NCBI GenBank assembly: GCA_009377525.1
Contig: WHTW01000053.1
Span: 1 to 44,871 of the forward strand
Direction: 5' to 3'
Length of the DNA stretch: 44,871 nucleotides
Origin: Rhodospirillales bacterium
GTDB lineage: Bacteria; Pseudomonadota; Alphaproteobacteria; Reyranellales; Reyranellaceae
The notes under the pieces were generated by a model that saw only the letters and a list, made by a program, of their open reading frames with translations, was not told the DNA's origin and did not search any database. The position numbers and the translations under genes were made by a program. This document shows, in pieces, positions 34,462-43,570 of the stretch (position 1 is its first letter; each line of letters opens with the position of its first letter).

Positions 34462-35931
34462 TCACCGCTTTTCCGGGGGATCGGCAAGCTCGACGCGCAT
34501 CGACAAGGGCGGCGCGATCTCCTCCAATGGCCGGCATTCGGCCTTGACGCCCAGCCGCAGGGTCACCAGGGCAGCCACGATCATCAGGAACGCCCCCAGC
34601 ATGTATCCCGTCACGATCTCGGTCGGGCTTTCGCTGGCGATCAGAACACCGAACAGCCACGGCCCGCCGACGCCGCCCAGCAGGGTGCCGAAGGCGTAGA
34701 ACAGCGCGATGGTGAGCGCACGGATCTCCAGCGGAAAGCACTCGCCCACCGTCAGGTAGGCGGCACTCGCCGCCGCCGAGGCGAAGAAGAACACCACGCT
34801 CCACATCGCCGTCTGTGTCGTGGCGTCCAGCAGACCCTCGGCAAACAGCGCGGCCGTGAAGGCCAGCAGCAGGCCCGACAGGCCATAGGTCGCGAAGATC
34901 ATGGCCTTGCGGCCCACCGAATCGAACAACGGGCCGAGCAGCAACGGCCCTAGGAAATTGCCGATGGCGAACGGCAGGATGTAGAGGCCGACCTTGTCGG
35001 CCTCTACGCCGTAGAAGCGCGTCAGCACCAGGGCGTAGGTGAAGAAGATGGCGTTGTAGACGAAGGCCTGCGCCGCCATCAGCACGAGGCCGAGCGTGGT
35101 GCGGCCGGGATAGTCGCGCAGCAGCGTGCGCGCCACCGACAGCATGGTCGTGCGATGCGTGTCGCCGAGCGCGAGCCGTTGCGTCACCGGCGGCAGGGTC
35201 ACGCCTTCGCTGGCGACGACCCGCGCCTCGATGTCACCGACGACGCGCGCCGCCTCGCCCGGCTGGCCATGCAGCATCAGCCAGCGCGGACTCTCGGGCA
35301 GGAAGCGCCGCAGGTAGAGGATCACCAGACCGAGCACGGCGCCGCTGCCGAAGGCGACACGCCAGCCCATGTCGGGCCCGAGCACCGCCGGGTCGAGCAG
35401 CCACACCGAGAGCAGCGCGCCTCCCGCCGCGCCGAGCCAGAAACTGCCGTTGATGGCGAGATCGACGCGACCGCGCAGGCGCGCCGGGATCAACTCCTGG
35501 ATTGCCGAGTTGATGGCCGAGTATTCGCCGCCGATGCCCGCGCCGGTGAGGAAGCGGAAGAAGAGGAAGCTCCCGAAGTCCCACGAGAAGGCGGTGAGCG
35601 CGGTGGCCACGAGATAGACACCGAGCGTGACGTTGAACAGCTTCTTGCGGCCCAGACGATCGGTGAGATGGCCGAAGAACAATGCCCCGAGGACGGCGCC
35701 GGCGAGATAGGCGCTGCCGGTCAGCCCGACCTGCTCGGCGGTGAGCTGCAGGCGCGGGCTGGTCTGCAGCGCCGCCGCGACCGATCCGGCCAGGGTGACC
35801 TCGAGGCCGTCGAGGATCCAGGTGATGCCGAGCGCCGTCACCACCAGCCGATGGAAGCGGCTCCACGGCAGCCGGTCGAGCCGTGCGGGCACATCAGTGT
35901 GCGTGCCGCGGATGGGTTGGTCTGGAGCCAT
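34462..35931 (-). CDS. MFS transporter, sugar/aromatic-acid porter type
   Basis: The 489-residue protein from ATG 35931 has twelve helices. The MFS signature between helices 2 and 3 is GHLTDRLGRKKLF; helix 4-5 shows RFLTGAGIGGEYSAINSAIQ (GEY motif of metabolite:H+ symporters), and PESPRWLMLHGQ follows helix 6. The second half repeats GPLFDSVGRKAMIF. These features place it with proton-coupled carboxylate or aromatic acid importers. The cargo is unknown. A longer frame to 36018 is possible but adds an arginine-rich segment unlike the family. It is divergent from the fsr-like gene over 112 bp. Confidence 0.88.
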   Translation of the reverse strand: MAPDQPIRGTHTDVPARLDRLPWSRFHRLVVTALGITWILDGLEVTLAGSVAAALQTSPRLQLTAEQVGLTGSAYLAGAVLGALFFGHLTDRLGRKKLFNVTLGVYLVATALTAFSWDFGSFLFFRFLTGAGIGGEYSAINSAIQELIPARLRGRVDLAINGSFWLGAAGGALLSVWLLDPAVLGPDMGWRVAFGSGAVLGLVILYLRRFLPESPRWLMLHGQPGEAARVVGDIEARVVASEGVTLPPVTQRLALGDTHRTTMLSVARTLLRDYPGRTTLGLVLMAAQAFVYNAIFFTYALVLTRFYGVEADKVGLYILPFAIGNFLGPLLLGPLFDSVGRKAMIFATYGLSGLLLAFTAALFAEGLLDATTQTAMWSVVFFFASAAASAAYLTVGECFPLEIRALTIALFYAFGTLLGGVGGPWLFGVLIASESPTEIVTGYMLGAFLMIVAALVTLRLGVKAECRPLEEIAPPLSMRVELADPPEKR

Positions 35932-36043
35932 CGGATAGCGAATAACACCGTAACTGCACTGAAGGTTTCGACGGCGAACCGTTGCAACGCAGGCTTGCCG
36001 CGGCGGCGATAGTGCCACAGACCTCGTCTGCTATTGTGAAAAT

Positions 36044-37303
36044 ATGAGCGATAGTACCTTGTCGGCGGGGACGGCTCGCCCCGCCGCGCCTGCAGTTTCC
36101 CCGGTATCGACGGCCTCGGTCAACAGCACGACCTTCGCGGTCATCCTCTCGCTTAGCTTCTGCCATCTGCTCAACGACATGATGCAGTCGCTGGTGCCGG
36201 CGCTCTATCCCATCCTCAAGGACAACTACGCACTGAGCTTCGGCCAGGTCGGCCTGATCACGCTCGCCTTCCAGTGCACCGCCTCGATGCTGCAGCCGCT
36301 GGTCGGGTTCTACACCGACAAGAAGCCCCAGCCCTATTCCCTCATGGTCGGCATGGGCTTCACCCTGGTCGGCCTGCTGCTGATGTCGCGCGCTGACTCC
36401 TATCCCATGATCCTGGTCGCCGCGGCACTGATCGGCATGGGCTCGTCGGTGTTCCATCCCGAGGCCTCGCGCGTGGCGCGCATGGCGGCCGGCGGCCGCT
36501 ACGGTCTTGCCCAGTCGCTGTTCCAGGTCGGCGGCAACATGGGGTCGGCGGCTGGCCCCTTGCTCGCCGCCTTCATCGTCGTGCCGCACGGCCAGCACAG
36601 CATCGTGTGGTTCTCCGCAGCAGCGCTGGTGGCGATGTTCGTCCTGTTCCAGGTCGGCGGCTGGTATGCGCGGCGCCGGGCGCAGCAGAAGCCCGCAGCG
36701 CGCGGCAAGGCTGCTTCGGCCGCCGGCGCTCCGCCCCTGTCGCGCGCCCGCGTCGGCGGCGCCGTGGCGATCTTGGTGGCGCTCCTCTTTTCCAAGAACG
36801 TCTACAGCGCGAGTCTCGGTTCCTACTTCACGCTCTACCTGATGAGCAGGTTCGGCATCGACGTGCAAACGGCGCAATTCTACCTGTTCGCCTTCCTGGT
36901 GGGCATCGTCGGCGGCACCATCGCCGGCGGCGCGGTGGGCGACCGGGTCGGCCGCATCCCGGTGATGTGGTTCTCGATCCTGGGCGCACTTCCCTTCGCG
37001 CTGATGCTGCCCTACGCCAACCTGTTCTGGACCGGCGTGCTCGCGGTTGCCGTGGCGATGATCATGGCGTCGGCTTTCTCGGCCATCCTGGTCTACGCCC
37101 AGGAGCTGATGCCGGGCCGCGTCGGCCTGGTGGCCGGCATGTTCTTCGGCTTCTCCTTCGGCTTGGGCGGCCTCGGTGCCGCCGCGCTAGGCGAACTCGC
37201 CGACTGGACCAGCATCGAGACCGTCTACAAGGTCACGCCCTTCCTTCTGCTGCTGGGCATATTGACGGCGTTCCTGCCGCGTCGTCCGGGCCGGCCTGTC
37301 TAG
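36044..37303 (+). CDS. fsr: MFS transporter, fosmidomycin-resistance (Fsr) family
   Basis: The 419-residue protein has the Fsr signature at helix 1, SFCHLLNDMMQSLVPALYPI (about 38-57), then LSFGQVGLITLAFQCTASML and VGFYTDKKPQPYSLMVGMGF. Helix 4-5 has GMGSSVFHPEASRVARMAAG. Twelve helices span the chain, with a charged loop at 205-235. E. coli Fsr effluxes fosmidomycin by proton antiport; other members may export different compounds. The N-terminal 28 residues are Ser/Ala/Pro-rich and disordered. It is followed directly by repeat copy D. Confidence 0.88.
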   Translation: MSDSTLSAGTARPAAPAVSPVSTASVNSTTFAVILSLSFCHLLNDMMQSLVPALYPILKDNYALSFGQVGLITLAFQCTASMLQPLVGFYTDKKPQPYSLMVGMGFTLVGLLLMSRADSYPMILVAAALIGMGSSVFHPEASRVARMAAGGRYGLAQSLFQVGGNMGSAAGPLLAAFIVVPHGQHSIVWFSAAALVAMFVLFQVGGWYARRRAQQKPAARGKAASAAGAPPLSRARVGGAVAILVALLFSKNVYSASLGSYFTLYLMSRFGIDVQTAQFYLFAFLVGIVGGTIAGGAVGDRVGRIPVMWFSILGALPFALMLPYANLFWTGVLAVAVAMIMASAFSAILVYAQELMPGRVGLVAGMFFGFSFGLGGLGAAALGELADWTSIETVYKVTPFLLLLGILTAFLPRRPGRPV

Positions 37304-37304
37304 A

Positions 37305-37855
37305 GCACATCCGATCGGCTGGAATCGGCCGAACGGGAATCGAGCTGATCGCGCTCGCGGACCAGCGGCGGGAACAGTGACGGCACTGCCAGCACCTGGG
37401 TTGGCGCGCACAGGCCATGGTATGACGGCGGCGGCGGCCCCCCAGGGGTGGCGCCTCCTGGAGCGCCAAAAGTCGCAATAAAAGAACCCGGCATCGCCGG
37501 CGGGCGCGCTGCGATCACCCGACATGAACTATAGTTATTGACAAGCACGGCGGTTTTTAGTAGAGTCCGGCGTCTGTCGCTCTATGCATCGTCCATCCGA
37601 TCCACAACAGCCGGCCGGCGGACCGTTCGGCAAGGCCGCGGCGTGCGAGGTCGATGGCGACAATGCCGAAGCAAACTCTCGCGGGCGAAAATGGCCATCG
37701 GAACTATCGAAATGCCGGCAGGGCCAAGAAAAAGCCCAGATATCGCGGCTTTCTGCGGGTCGAATTTCGATAGGGCGAAACTATCGAAATTCATCCGAAT
37801 TCTCGGCCCACCGCCCGACGGCCCGCAAACCCGTCAAGACCTTTGTGAAGAGGTG
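37305..37855 (+). repeat. Dispersed mosaic repeat, copy D
   Basis: This 552-bp gap holds no supported gene. It starts with a degenerate REP (AGAGCACATCCGATCGGCTG, 37303 on). CACTGCCAGCACCTGGGTTG, GGCCATGGTATGACGGCGG and CTGGAGCGCCAAAAGTCGC (37384-37478) match copy C read on its minus strand. The module GAACTATAGTTATTGACA, promoter 37538-37566 and GTCGCTCTATGCATCGTCCA (37577-37596) follow. Tandem 9-bp-like units appear at 37685-37714 (GCGAAAATGGCCATCGGAAC, TATCGAAAT) and again at 37757-37797 (AATTTCGATAGGGCGAAACT, ATCGAAATT). ATG 37584 opens a 91-codon frame unlike those of the other copies, so I do not call it a gene. Confidence 0.75.
37538..37566 (+). promoter_or_regulatory. Sigma70-like promoter in repeat copy D
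   Basis: TTGACA (37538-37543), 17-bp spacer, TAGAGT (37561-37566). The palindrome AACTATAGTT overlaps the upstream edge of the -35. ATGCATCG begins 17 bp after the -10, the same distance as in copy C. Confidence 0.5.
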
Positions 37856-38584
37856 CTAATCGCCCGCCGCATCTCTTTCCTGCTCGATCTCGCGTTCTGC
37901 GTCGATCAAGGCCTGCGGCTCGACCAGCACGCCTTGACGTTCGTACCGCTTGCGCGTCCTGCTGAATCGCACGACGACAGCATGCCGGCCGCTTCTGGCC
38001 TTGGCCCGACGAGTCAGCAGCGCATCACCCGCCGGAAGGAACTCCAGGTCGTCCAGGCCCACGCAGCGCAGGCAGGCCGGACCCAGCGGCTCCATCATCA
38101 GCAAGTCCCCGGAGCCCGAGCAGCGATGGCATGCCCAGTCGTCGTTCAAAGGCGCGATGACCACCAACTCGGGCGGCGTGCTGGCCTTCTGCGCCAGGCG
38201 CTCCTGCTTCTGCGCGGAAAGCTCCGGCGATACCCAATGCGTTCGGTACGCCTGTTCGATATGGGCGTTGCCGCTCCGACTGAATTTGAGGCCCTGCCGA
38301 CCAGGCGTGCGGGCCACGTACTGCGTCTCGCTCGGCCGCAGGCCCCTTTCAACCGCCCACGCTCTCAGGAGCTTCATGGCTTCGGACAGCCGCGGAAGAT
38401 TGGTTTGAACGACACGTTCAAGGCAATCGACGCGGCCCAAACGCCAATCCTTCAACGTCGATGGGTTGAGCCATCCGATCTCGAGCAGCACATCGATCGG
38501 GCTCACGTACTTCTGATCGGCGAGAACTCGCTCGGCGGCCTGGGCCACTCGCTCGGAAAGCTTCTTGCGGTTCTTCGGATTCAC
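37856..38584 (-). CDS. DUF2293-type zinc-ribbon protein
   Basis: The 242-residue protein from GTG 38584 has GGAGGA six bases upstream; an ATG at 38650 would add 22 residues without a ribosome-binding site. The C-terminal half has CHRCSGSGDLLMMEP...CLRCVG, two Cys-x2-Cys pairs likely to bind zinc, then GDALLTRRAKARSGRHAVVV and RFSRTRKRYERQGVLVEPQA, the DUF2293 core. The N-terminal half (VSPIDVLLEIGWLNPSTLKD, WRLGRVDCLERVVQ) resembles a helical DNA- or protein-binding segment. Function is unknown; the basic core and zinc ribbon suggest nucleic-acid binding. It is adjacent to repeat copy D and divergent from the MCE operon. Confidence 0.8.
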   Translation of the reverse strand: MNPKNRKKLSERVAQAAERVLADQKYVSPIDVLLEIGWLNPSTLKDWRLGRVDCLERVVQTNLPRLSEAMKLLRAWAVERGLRPSETQYVARTPGRQGLKFSRSGNAHIEQAYRTHWVSPELSAQKQERLAQKASTPPELVVIAPLNDDWACHRCSGSGDLLMMEPLGPACLRCVGLDDLEFLPAGDALLTRRAKARSGRHAVVVRFSRTRKRYERQGVLVEPQALIDAEREIEQERDAAGD

Positions 38585-38674
38585 GAGCGTTCCTCCGACT
38601 GGGAGGCGATATTTGCCGACGTGCTGCCAGAAAAAGCAACGCCGCGGCATCGGTTCGATGCGGTAGAGTGATAC

Positions 38675-41059
38675 ATGGCCCGCTCGCCCGCAGCCACTAC
38701 GCCTGCCGCCCCTTCAGCGACCCGAACGGGATCACGCCTGCGCACGACGCTGCGCCACAGCCTGCCGGTGCTGGGTGTCATCGTCGTGGTGGTGCTGGTC
38801 GCAGCCATCGCCTATGTCGTCTACGACGCCAACCGCAAGGGCGCGCGCACCCTCAGCAACGACCTGATCACCGCCATCGACCGGCGCGTCGGAGCCCAGT
38901 TGCGAAATTACCTCACCCCGCCGCAGCAGTTCCTGACGCTGGCCGATGCTGCGGCCGCCGGACGCAACGTCATCGACGCGGCGCCCGAAATGGAACGGTT
39001 CGCGCGCCACGCCATCGTCAACATCCCGTCCGTCTCAGCCTTCAGCTACGCCGACGCCCAGGGCAACTATCTTTTTGTCGTGCGCAACGACAAGGGCGGT
39101 TTCGACACCAAGACGATCGACCGCCGCGAGGGTCGGCGGGTCACCTGGGAGAGGCGCGACGGCGCGAACAAGACGATCGCCATCGAGGAAGATCCCGGCG
39201 ACACGTTCGATCCGCGCACGCGGCCCTGGTACCAGGGCGCGGAAAGCGCGCGGAAGATGTTCTGGACCGACGCCTACCTCTTCTACACGCTGCGCAAGCC
39301 TGGCCTCACGGTGGCGCTGCCGCATTTCGACAGCGACGGCAAGCTGCAGACCGTCATCGCCGTCGATATCGAGATCGCCACGCTCTGCGCCTATCTCGAA
39401 CAGCTCAGCATCGGCAATCGAGGCCGGGCGCTGATCGTCGATGGCGCAGGCCGCATCATCGCCTATCCCGACGACAAGTGGCTGCCCGCCAGCGATCCGG
39501 AAGCGAAGGCGCCGCGGCTCGACGAAGTCGGCGATCCGGTGCTGACTCGCGCCTACGACCTGCTGCGCGTCGAAGGCTACGGCCGCAAGGTTCTGGACTT
39601 CGGCCACGAGCGCATCATCGTGTCGTCCGGGCCGGTGCGGCGGCTGACCGACCGCGACTGGGTGGTGCTGATCGTCGTGCCCGAGACCGATTTCGTGGGC
39701 TTTGTCGCCGACAGCGGCATCACCGCTCTCGTCATGTCGATCGGCGTCGTGCTGATCGTCGCCGCCCTGACCGGCCTGCTGGCCTGGCGCAACGTCCAGG
39801 CCGAACGACGCGCGGCCGCGGCGACCACGCGCCAGCAGGCTTTGGAGACCCGTACCCAAACCTTCATCGACCTCGCGCACGATGCGGTGGCCGCCGACGC
39901 CGAGGAGGCCGGTCTCGCCCGGGCGACCGAGAGCGCCGCCACCGCCTGCGCCGCCAAGCGCGTGGCGATCTGGCGCCTGAGCCGCGACGGCCGCACGCTG
40001 ACCTGCGAGGACTGCTTCGACCGCACCGTGAACGATCATACGACGGGCCTGGCGCTCCACCGCGACGAGATGCCCAACCTCTTCGCCGCGCTTGGCGAGG
40101 GCAAGGCCATCGATACCGCCGAGGCCGATCGCGACCGGCGTACGTCGGAGTTGTTTGCAAGCTATTTGCAGCCTCTCGAGATCAGCAGCGTCTATATCAC
40201 CCCCATCGTGATGGCCGGACGATTGATGGGCATGATGTCGATCGAGGATCCGCAGCGTGGCGACCGCGAAGCGGGCCTCGCGACATTCTGCGACGCCCTC
40301 TCGATCCTGCTGGCGCTGCGCTTCACGGCCGCAGCGGCACCCACACCTGGCGCGCTGCAGGCGACGGTCGTGGCCGCCGCCGCGGCTGCGGCGGCGGCTC
40401 AGGACGAGGCGGCACCCGCCGAGGCGCAGGACAGCTTCGCCCAGCGCCGGACCCGTCTCGAACGCACCCTGCTGGCCCACAACGCACCGATGGAGAGCCT
40501 GATCGAGAGCGCGATCGACCGGGCGGCGGTCGGCGTCATCAAGCTGCCGAACTGGACGACAGTCGCCCAACGTCCGTCCGATACCGGCCAGCGCACGGCG
40601 ATGGACGCCATTGTCCAGGAGTTGCGGCGCGCCATCGAGACGAGCGGCGTGTGCTATGCGGCCCTGCTCGACGACCAGATCGTTCTGGCGGCCTTCCTGC
40701 GCGACCGAAGGTCGGTGGAGGGCCATGCCATGTGCGTGGCGACGGCCATGCTCGAGCTGCGCGACCGGCTGATCGAACTGGAGGATCGCTGGGGCACCAG
40801 CCTCGATTTCCGCCTCGCCATCGACATCGGCACGGTCATGGCCTCGACTGTCGGCACCGACCCGCCGAACCGCAACCTGTGGGGCGGCGCGGTCGGCATC
40901 GCCAAGGTGCTGGCCGGCACCACGGCACGTCGCACCATCGCGGCGTCCGAAACGGCCTACGATCTCCTGTCGACCCAGTTCCTGTTCCGCCCGCGCGGCA
41001 GCTACTTCCTGCCCGAGACCGGCAACATGCGCACATTCGTGATGATCGGCCGCATATGA
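38675..41059 (+). CDS. Cache-GAF transmembrane receptor with degenerate class III cyclase domain
   Basis: The 794-residue protein has TM1 at about 31-50 (PVLGVIVVVVLVAAIAYVVY), a periplasmic double-Cache sensor at 55-345 (AFSYADAQGNYLFVVRNDKG, DPRTRPWYQGA, TVIAVDIEIATLCAYLEQL), TM2 at about 346-370, and a GAF domain at about 390-545. An alanine-rich linker follows, then a class III adenylate/guanylate cyclase-like domain from about 615. The cyclase domain keeps NLWGGAVGIAKVLAG and LAIDIGTVMASTVG. The first metal-Asp strand reads VGVIKLPNWTTV instead of an FxDIxGFT form. It is probably a ligand-sensing pseudocyclase or a strongly altered one. Its stop overlaps the MlaE-like start, so the receptor is co-translated with a lipid transporter. 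Confidence 0.85.
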   Translation: MARSPAATTPAAPSATRTGSRLRTTLRHSLPVLGVIVVVVLVAAIAYVVYDANRKGARTLSNDLITAIDRRVGAQLRNYLTPPQQFLTLADAAAAGRNVIDAAPEMERFARHAIVNIPSVSAFSYADAQGNYLFVVRNDKGGFDTKTIDRREGRRVTWERRDGANKTIAIEEDPGDTFDPRTRPWYQGAESARKMFWTDAYLFYTLRKPGLTVALPHFDSDGKLQTVIAVDIEIATLCAYLEQLSIGNRGRALIVDGAGRIIAYPDDKWLPASDPEAKAPRLDEVGDPVLTRAYDLLRVEGYGRKVLDFGHERIIVSSGPVRRLTDRDWVVLIVVPETDFVGFVADSGITALVMSIGVVLIVAALTGLLAWRNVQAERRAAAATTRQQALETRTQTFIDLAHDAVAADAEEAGLARATESAATACAAKRVAIWRLSRDGRTLTCEDCFDRTVNDHTTGLALHRDEMPNLFAALGEGKAIDTAEADRDRRTSELFASYLQPLEISSVYITPIVMAGRLMGMMSIEDPQRGDREAGLATFCDALSILLALRFTAAAAPTPGALQATVVAAAAAAAAAQDEAAPAEAQDSFAQRRTRLERTLLAHNAPMESLIESAIDRAAVGVIKLPNWTTVAQRPSDTGQRTAMDAIVQELRRAIETSGVCYAALLDDQIVLAAFLRDRRSVEGHAMCVATAMLELRDRLIELEDRWGTSLDFRLAIDIGTVMASTVGTDPPNRNLWGGAVGIAKVLAGTTARRTIAASETAYDLLSTQFLFRPRGSYFLPETGNMRTFVMIGRI

Positions 41060-41877
41060 TCGCCCGCGCCCGGCGTTATGACCCCCGCCCCTGGCCGCGA
41101 CGGGCCCTCGCCGCCCTCGGCGCCGCCACCATCTCCGGAATCGGCCGATTGCTTCTGTTCGTGTCGTTTGCCACGACCGTGGCGGTCGTGGCGTTCCGGC
41201 GTGAGGCGTGGCGTGGCCCGGTCTGGCTCGAGTTCAAGCGCGTGCTGCACGAGGTGGCGGTGCGGTCGCTGCCGACGACAGTCGTGACCGGCATGCTGGT
41301 GGGCTTCGCGCTGGTGACGCAGGCGGTCTACTGGCTGGCGCTGACCGGCACGACCGGCCTGGTCGGGCCGGTGATCGTCATCCTGCTGATCCGCGAGCTG
41401 GTGCCCATCCTGGTCGGCCTGATCGTGTTTGGCAGGAGCGGCACCGCCACGCTGATCGAGCTGGGCGAGGCGCAGCCCAAGGGCTGGCTCAGGCAGCTGG
41501 AGATCCAGGGCCTCGATCCGCTGGCACTGCTGGTGCTGCCGCGCGCCGTCGCCTTCGCCGTGGGCGCGTTCTGCCTGGCCACCGTGCTGCTCTGCTCGAC
41601 CATGCTCACCAGCTATTTCCTCGCCTACAGCTTGGAGCTGATCGCCTACTCGATCTGGGATTTCGCCGATGCCGTGCTGCGCAGCATGAAGATCCAGGAC
41701 TTCATCGTTCCGCCGCTGAAGTGCATCATCATCGGCTACATGGTGGCGCTGACCTGCTCCACCGGCCTCGGCCGCCGCGATGAATCCGACGAACTGCAGC
41801 GGCTGGTACCGCGCGGTTTCGTGCGCTCTGCGCTGGCCATCCTGCTGGTCAACACCCTGTTCGATCTGGTGGCCTGA
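41056..41877 (+). CDS. MlaE-family ABC permease
   Basis: The 273-residue membrane protein from ATG 41056 (ATGA overlap) has five to six helices with the MlaE pattern: TTVVTGMLVGFALVTQAVYW, VIVILLIRELVPILVGLIVF, GRSGTATLIELGEA and DPLALLVLPRAVAFAVGAF. IRELxPILxxLxxxGRxGxAxxAExG is the family motif, here with TATLIELGEAQ. It is the inner-membrane permease of an MCE (mammalian cell entry) lipid transport system, in complex with the ATPase and MCE-domain proteins. About 30 basic residues at the N-terminus precede the first helix. Confidence 0.9.
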   Translation: MIARARRYDPRPWPRRALAALGAATISGIGRLLLFVSFATTVAVVAFRREAWRGPVWLEFKRVLHEVAVRSLPTTVVTGMLVGFALVTQAVYWLALTGTTGLVGPVIVILLIRELVPILVGLIVFGRSGTATLIELGEAQPKGWLRQLEIQGLDPLALLVLPRAVAFAVGAFCLATVLLCSTMLTSYFLAYSLELIAYSIWDFADAVLRSMKIQDFIVPPLKCIIIGYMVALTCSTGLGRRDESDELQRLVPRGFVRSALAILLVNTLFDLVA

Positions 41878-42581
41878 TGGCCGCGCGTCCCGGCCGATCG
41901 GTCCTGTCCCTGCAGGGCGTCGCCCTGGCGGACCGCCAGTTCTCGGCCCATACGGCGCGTCTCGACCTCGAACTGCCGCGCGGCGAGGTGGCGCTGGTCC
42001 AGGTGGAGGATGAGCACGACGCCGCCATGCTGGTCGACCTGTGCCTGGGGCTTGCCGACCCGGGCGCCGGCCAGGTGCGCTTTCTCGGCGTCGACTGGAC
42101 GACCCGCACGCCGCGCGAGCGCTTCCATCGCCGCCGCCGCATCGGCGCCGTGGTCCAGACCGATGTCTGGCCCTCGCACATGACGGTGCTCGAATCGGTG
42201 CTGGTGGCCCGGGCCTACCATTTCGACCAGCCGCAGGCCGAGGCCATCGTCGACGCCACCGAGCTTGCCCGCCTGTTCGGCCTGCCCGGCCTGCCGGTCG
42301 GGCGGCGCGAGACCACACCGATGCGCGCCCTGGTGCGGGCCGCCTGCGTGCGCGGATTTCTCGGCTCACCCGATCTGATCGTGGTACAGGATCAGGTGCT
42401 CGACCAGTCTTCCGAGCTCGCCGTGCCGATGGCACAGGCGATCTCGGCGGCATGCGACCGCGGCGCCACGGTGCTGTGGATCACCGCAAGTCTCGCGACG
42501 CAGGCGGCGCAGTTCGTCCAACCGAACCATGCGTTCCGGCTGGGCGATCACGGGCTGATGGGGGTGCGGAGGTCACGATGA
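41877..42581 (+). CDS. MlaF-position ABC ATPase homologue lacking catalytic motifs (pseudo-ATPase)
   Basis: The 234-residue protein aligns by eye with MlaF-type nucleotide-binding domains: LDLELPRGEVALV, DPGAGQVRFLGVDW, RIGAVVQTDVWPSHMTVLES and LVRAACVRGFLGSPDLIVV. Walker A is missing (QVEDEHDAA at 42-50 where GPSGSGKST is expected). The signature LSGG is replaced near 145-150 (RETTPM), Walker B ends in QDQ instead of DEP (171-173), and the switch His is lost (WITASLA near 201-207). The Q-loop Gln (about 94) remains. It is therefore predicted not to hydrolyse ATP by itself. It overlaps the permease stop (TGATG) and MCE start (ATGA). Confidence 0.85.
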   Translation: MAARPGRSVLSLQGVALADRQFSAHTARLDLELPRGEVALVQVEDEHDAAMLVDLCLGLADPGAGQVRFLGVDWTTRTPRERFHRRRRIGAVVQTDVWPSHMTVLESVLVARAYHFDQPQAEAIVDATELARLFGLPGLPVGRRETTPMRALVRAACVRGFLGSPDLIVVQDQVLDQSSELAVPMAQAISAACDRGATVLWITASLATQAAQFVQPNHAFRLGDHGLMGVRRSR

Positions 42582-43570
42582 AGCGCTCGATCTTCGGCGT
42601 CTATCAGTTCGATGAGGTCGTTGGCGCGGTGGTGCTGGCCTGCGTCGGCGTGTTCGTCGCGGTCCTGATCAATGCCGGCCTGCTGAAGGACTGGTTCCAG
42701 CCCTCCTTCACGCTACGCATCCTGCTGCCCGACGAGGGAGTCTCGGGCCTGGCGCCGGGTGCGGAGGTCCAGGTGCTGGGCACGCGCGCCGGCGAAGTGC
42801 GCCGCATCGTCATCGATCCCAATCAGCGCATGCACGCCGTTGCGCGCGTCGAAGACCAGATGCGGCCGTTCATCCGACGCGACTCGGTCGTGTCGATCCG
42901 CCGCCAGTTCGGCGTGGCGGGCGCCGCCTATATCGACATCCAGCGCGGCGTCGGACCTGAGCTCGACTGGTCCTATGCGGTGATCGCGGCGTCGACCGAA
43001 CGGGCGGCGACCGACACGCTCGGCCAGATGATCGACGAGGTGCGCGCCAAGGTCATGCCGCTGTTCGACGACGTGCAGAAGGCCGTGCAGGCTTTCACCG
43101 CCGTCGCCCAGCGCGCCACCGATCCGGCAGGGCCGCTGGAGCAAACGCTGGCCTCCGCCGCCGGCATCGCGCGCAAGGTCGAGAGTGGCCAGGGCCTGGC
43201 GGGGCGGCTGATCAGCGACGACAAGCTGCCGGCCGACCTCGAGGCGACGCTGGTCAGCGTGCGCGAGCTCGCCGCCCAGCTCGAGCGCACCTCGAAGGAT
43301 CCGCGCATCACCCAGATCCTGGTGAAGACCGATTCGATCCTGACCTCGCTGCAGACCACCACCCGCAATCTCGCGGCCACGACGCCGCAGATCACGCGCA
43401 GCGTGCAGGACACGACCGACGCCATGCCGGCGACGCTGCTGCAGGCCCAGATCGCCGCGCGCGAGCTCGAACTGCTGCTGGGACAGTTGCGCCATCATTG
43501 GCTGTTCGGCGGCGGCAGCGCGCCCGCCCAGCCCAGCCGTCGCGCGCCGGCGGTCGAGGTGCGGCCGTGA
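42578..43570 (+). CDS. MCE-domain (MlaD-type) substrate-binding protein
   Basis: The 330-residue protein from ATG 42578 has one N-terminal membrane anchor at about 15-33 (VVGAVVLACVGVFVAVLINA), the MCE beta-barrel at about 42-120 (LPDEGVSGLAPGAEVQVLG, AGEVRRIVID, RQFGVAGAAYIDIQRG) and a long helical/coiled tail (about 150-310). G-x-A-V-x-V-x-G in the MCE core is the family hallmark. It should form a periplasmic hexameric tunnel for lipid passage on the MlaE-type permease. The Pro/Ala-rich C-terminus overlaps the lipoprotein start (GTGA). Confidence 0.92.
   Translation: MKRSIFGVYQFDEVVGAVVLACVGVFVAVLINAGLLKDWFQPSFTLRILLPDEGVSGLAPGAEVQVLGTRAGEVRRIVIDPNQRMHAVARVEDQMRPFIRRDSVVSIRRQFGVAGAAYIDIQRGVGPELDWSYAVIAASTERAATDTLGQMIDEVRAKVMPLFDDVQKAVQAFTAVAQRATDPAGPLEQTLASAAGIARKVESGQGLAGRLISDDKLPADLEATLVSVRELAAQLERTSKDPRITQILVKTDSILTSLQTTTRNLAATTPQITRSVQDTTDAMPATLLQAQIAARELELLLGQLRHHWLFGGGSAPAQPSRRAPAVEVRP

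Noticed and set aside
37584..37859. A 91-codon frame starting MHRPSDPQQP in repeat copy D, and the corresponding MHR-starting frames in copies A, B and C
   Set aside because: All begin at the conserved ATGCATCG, but after a few codons the proteins share nothing and lengths differ (33 to 91). No good ribosome-binding site precedes them, so I do not treat them as genes, although the promoter geometry is reported.
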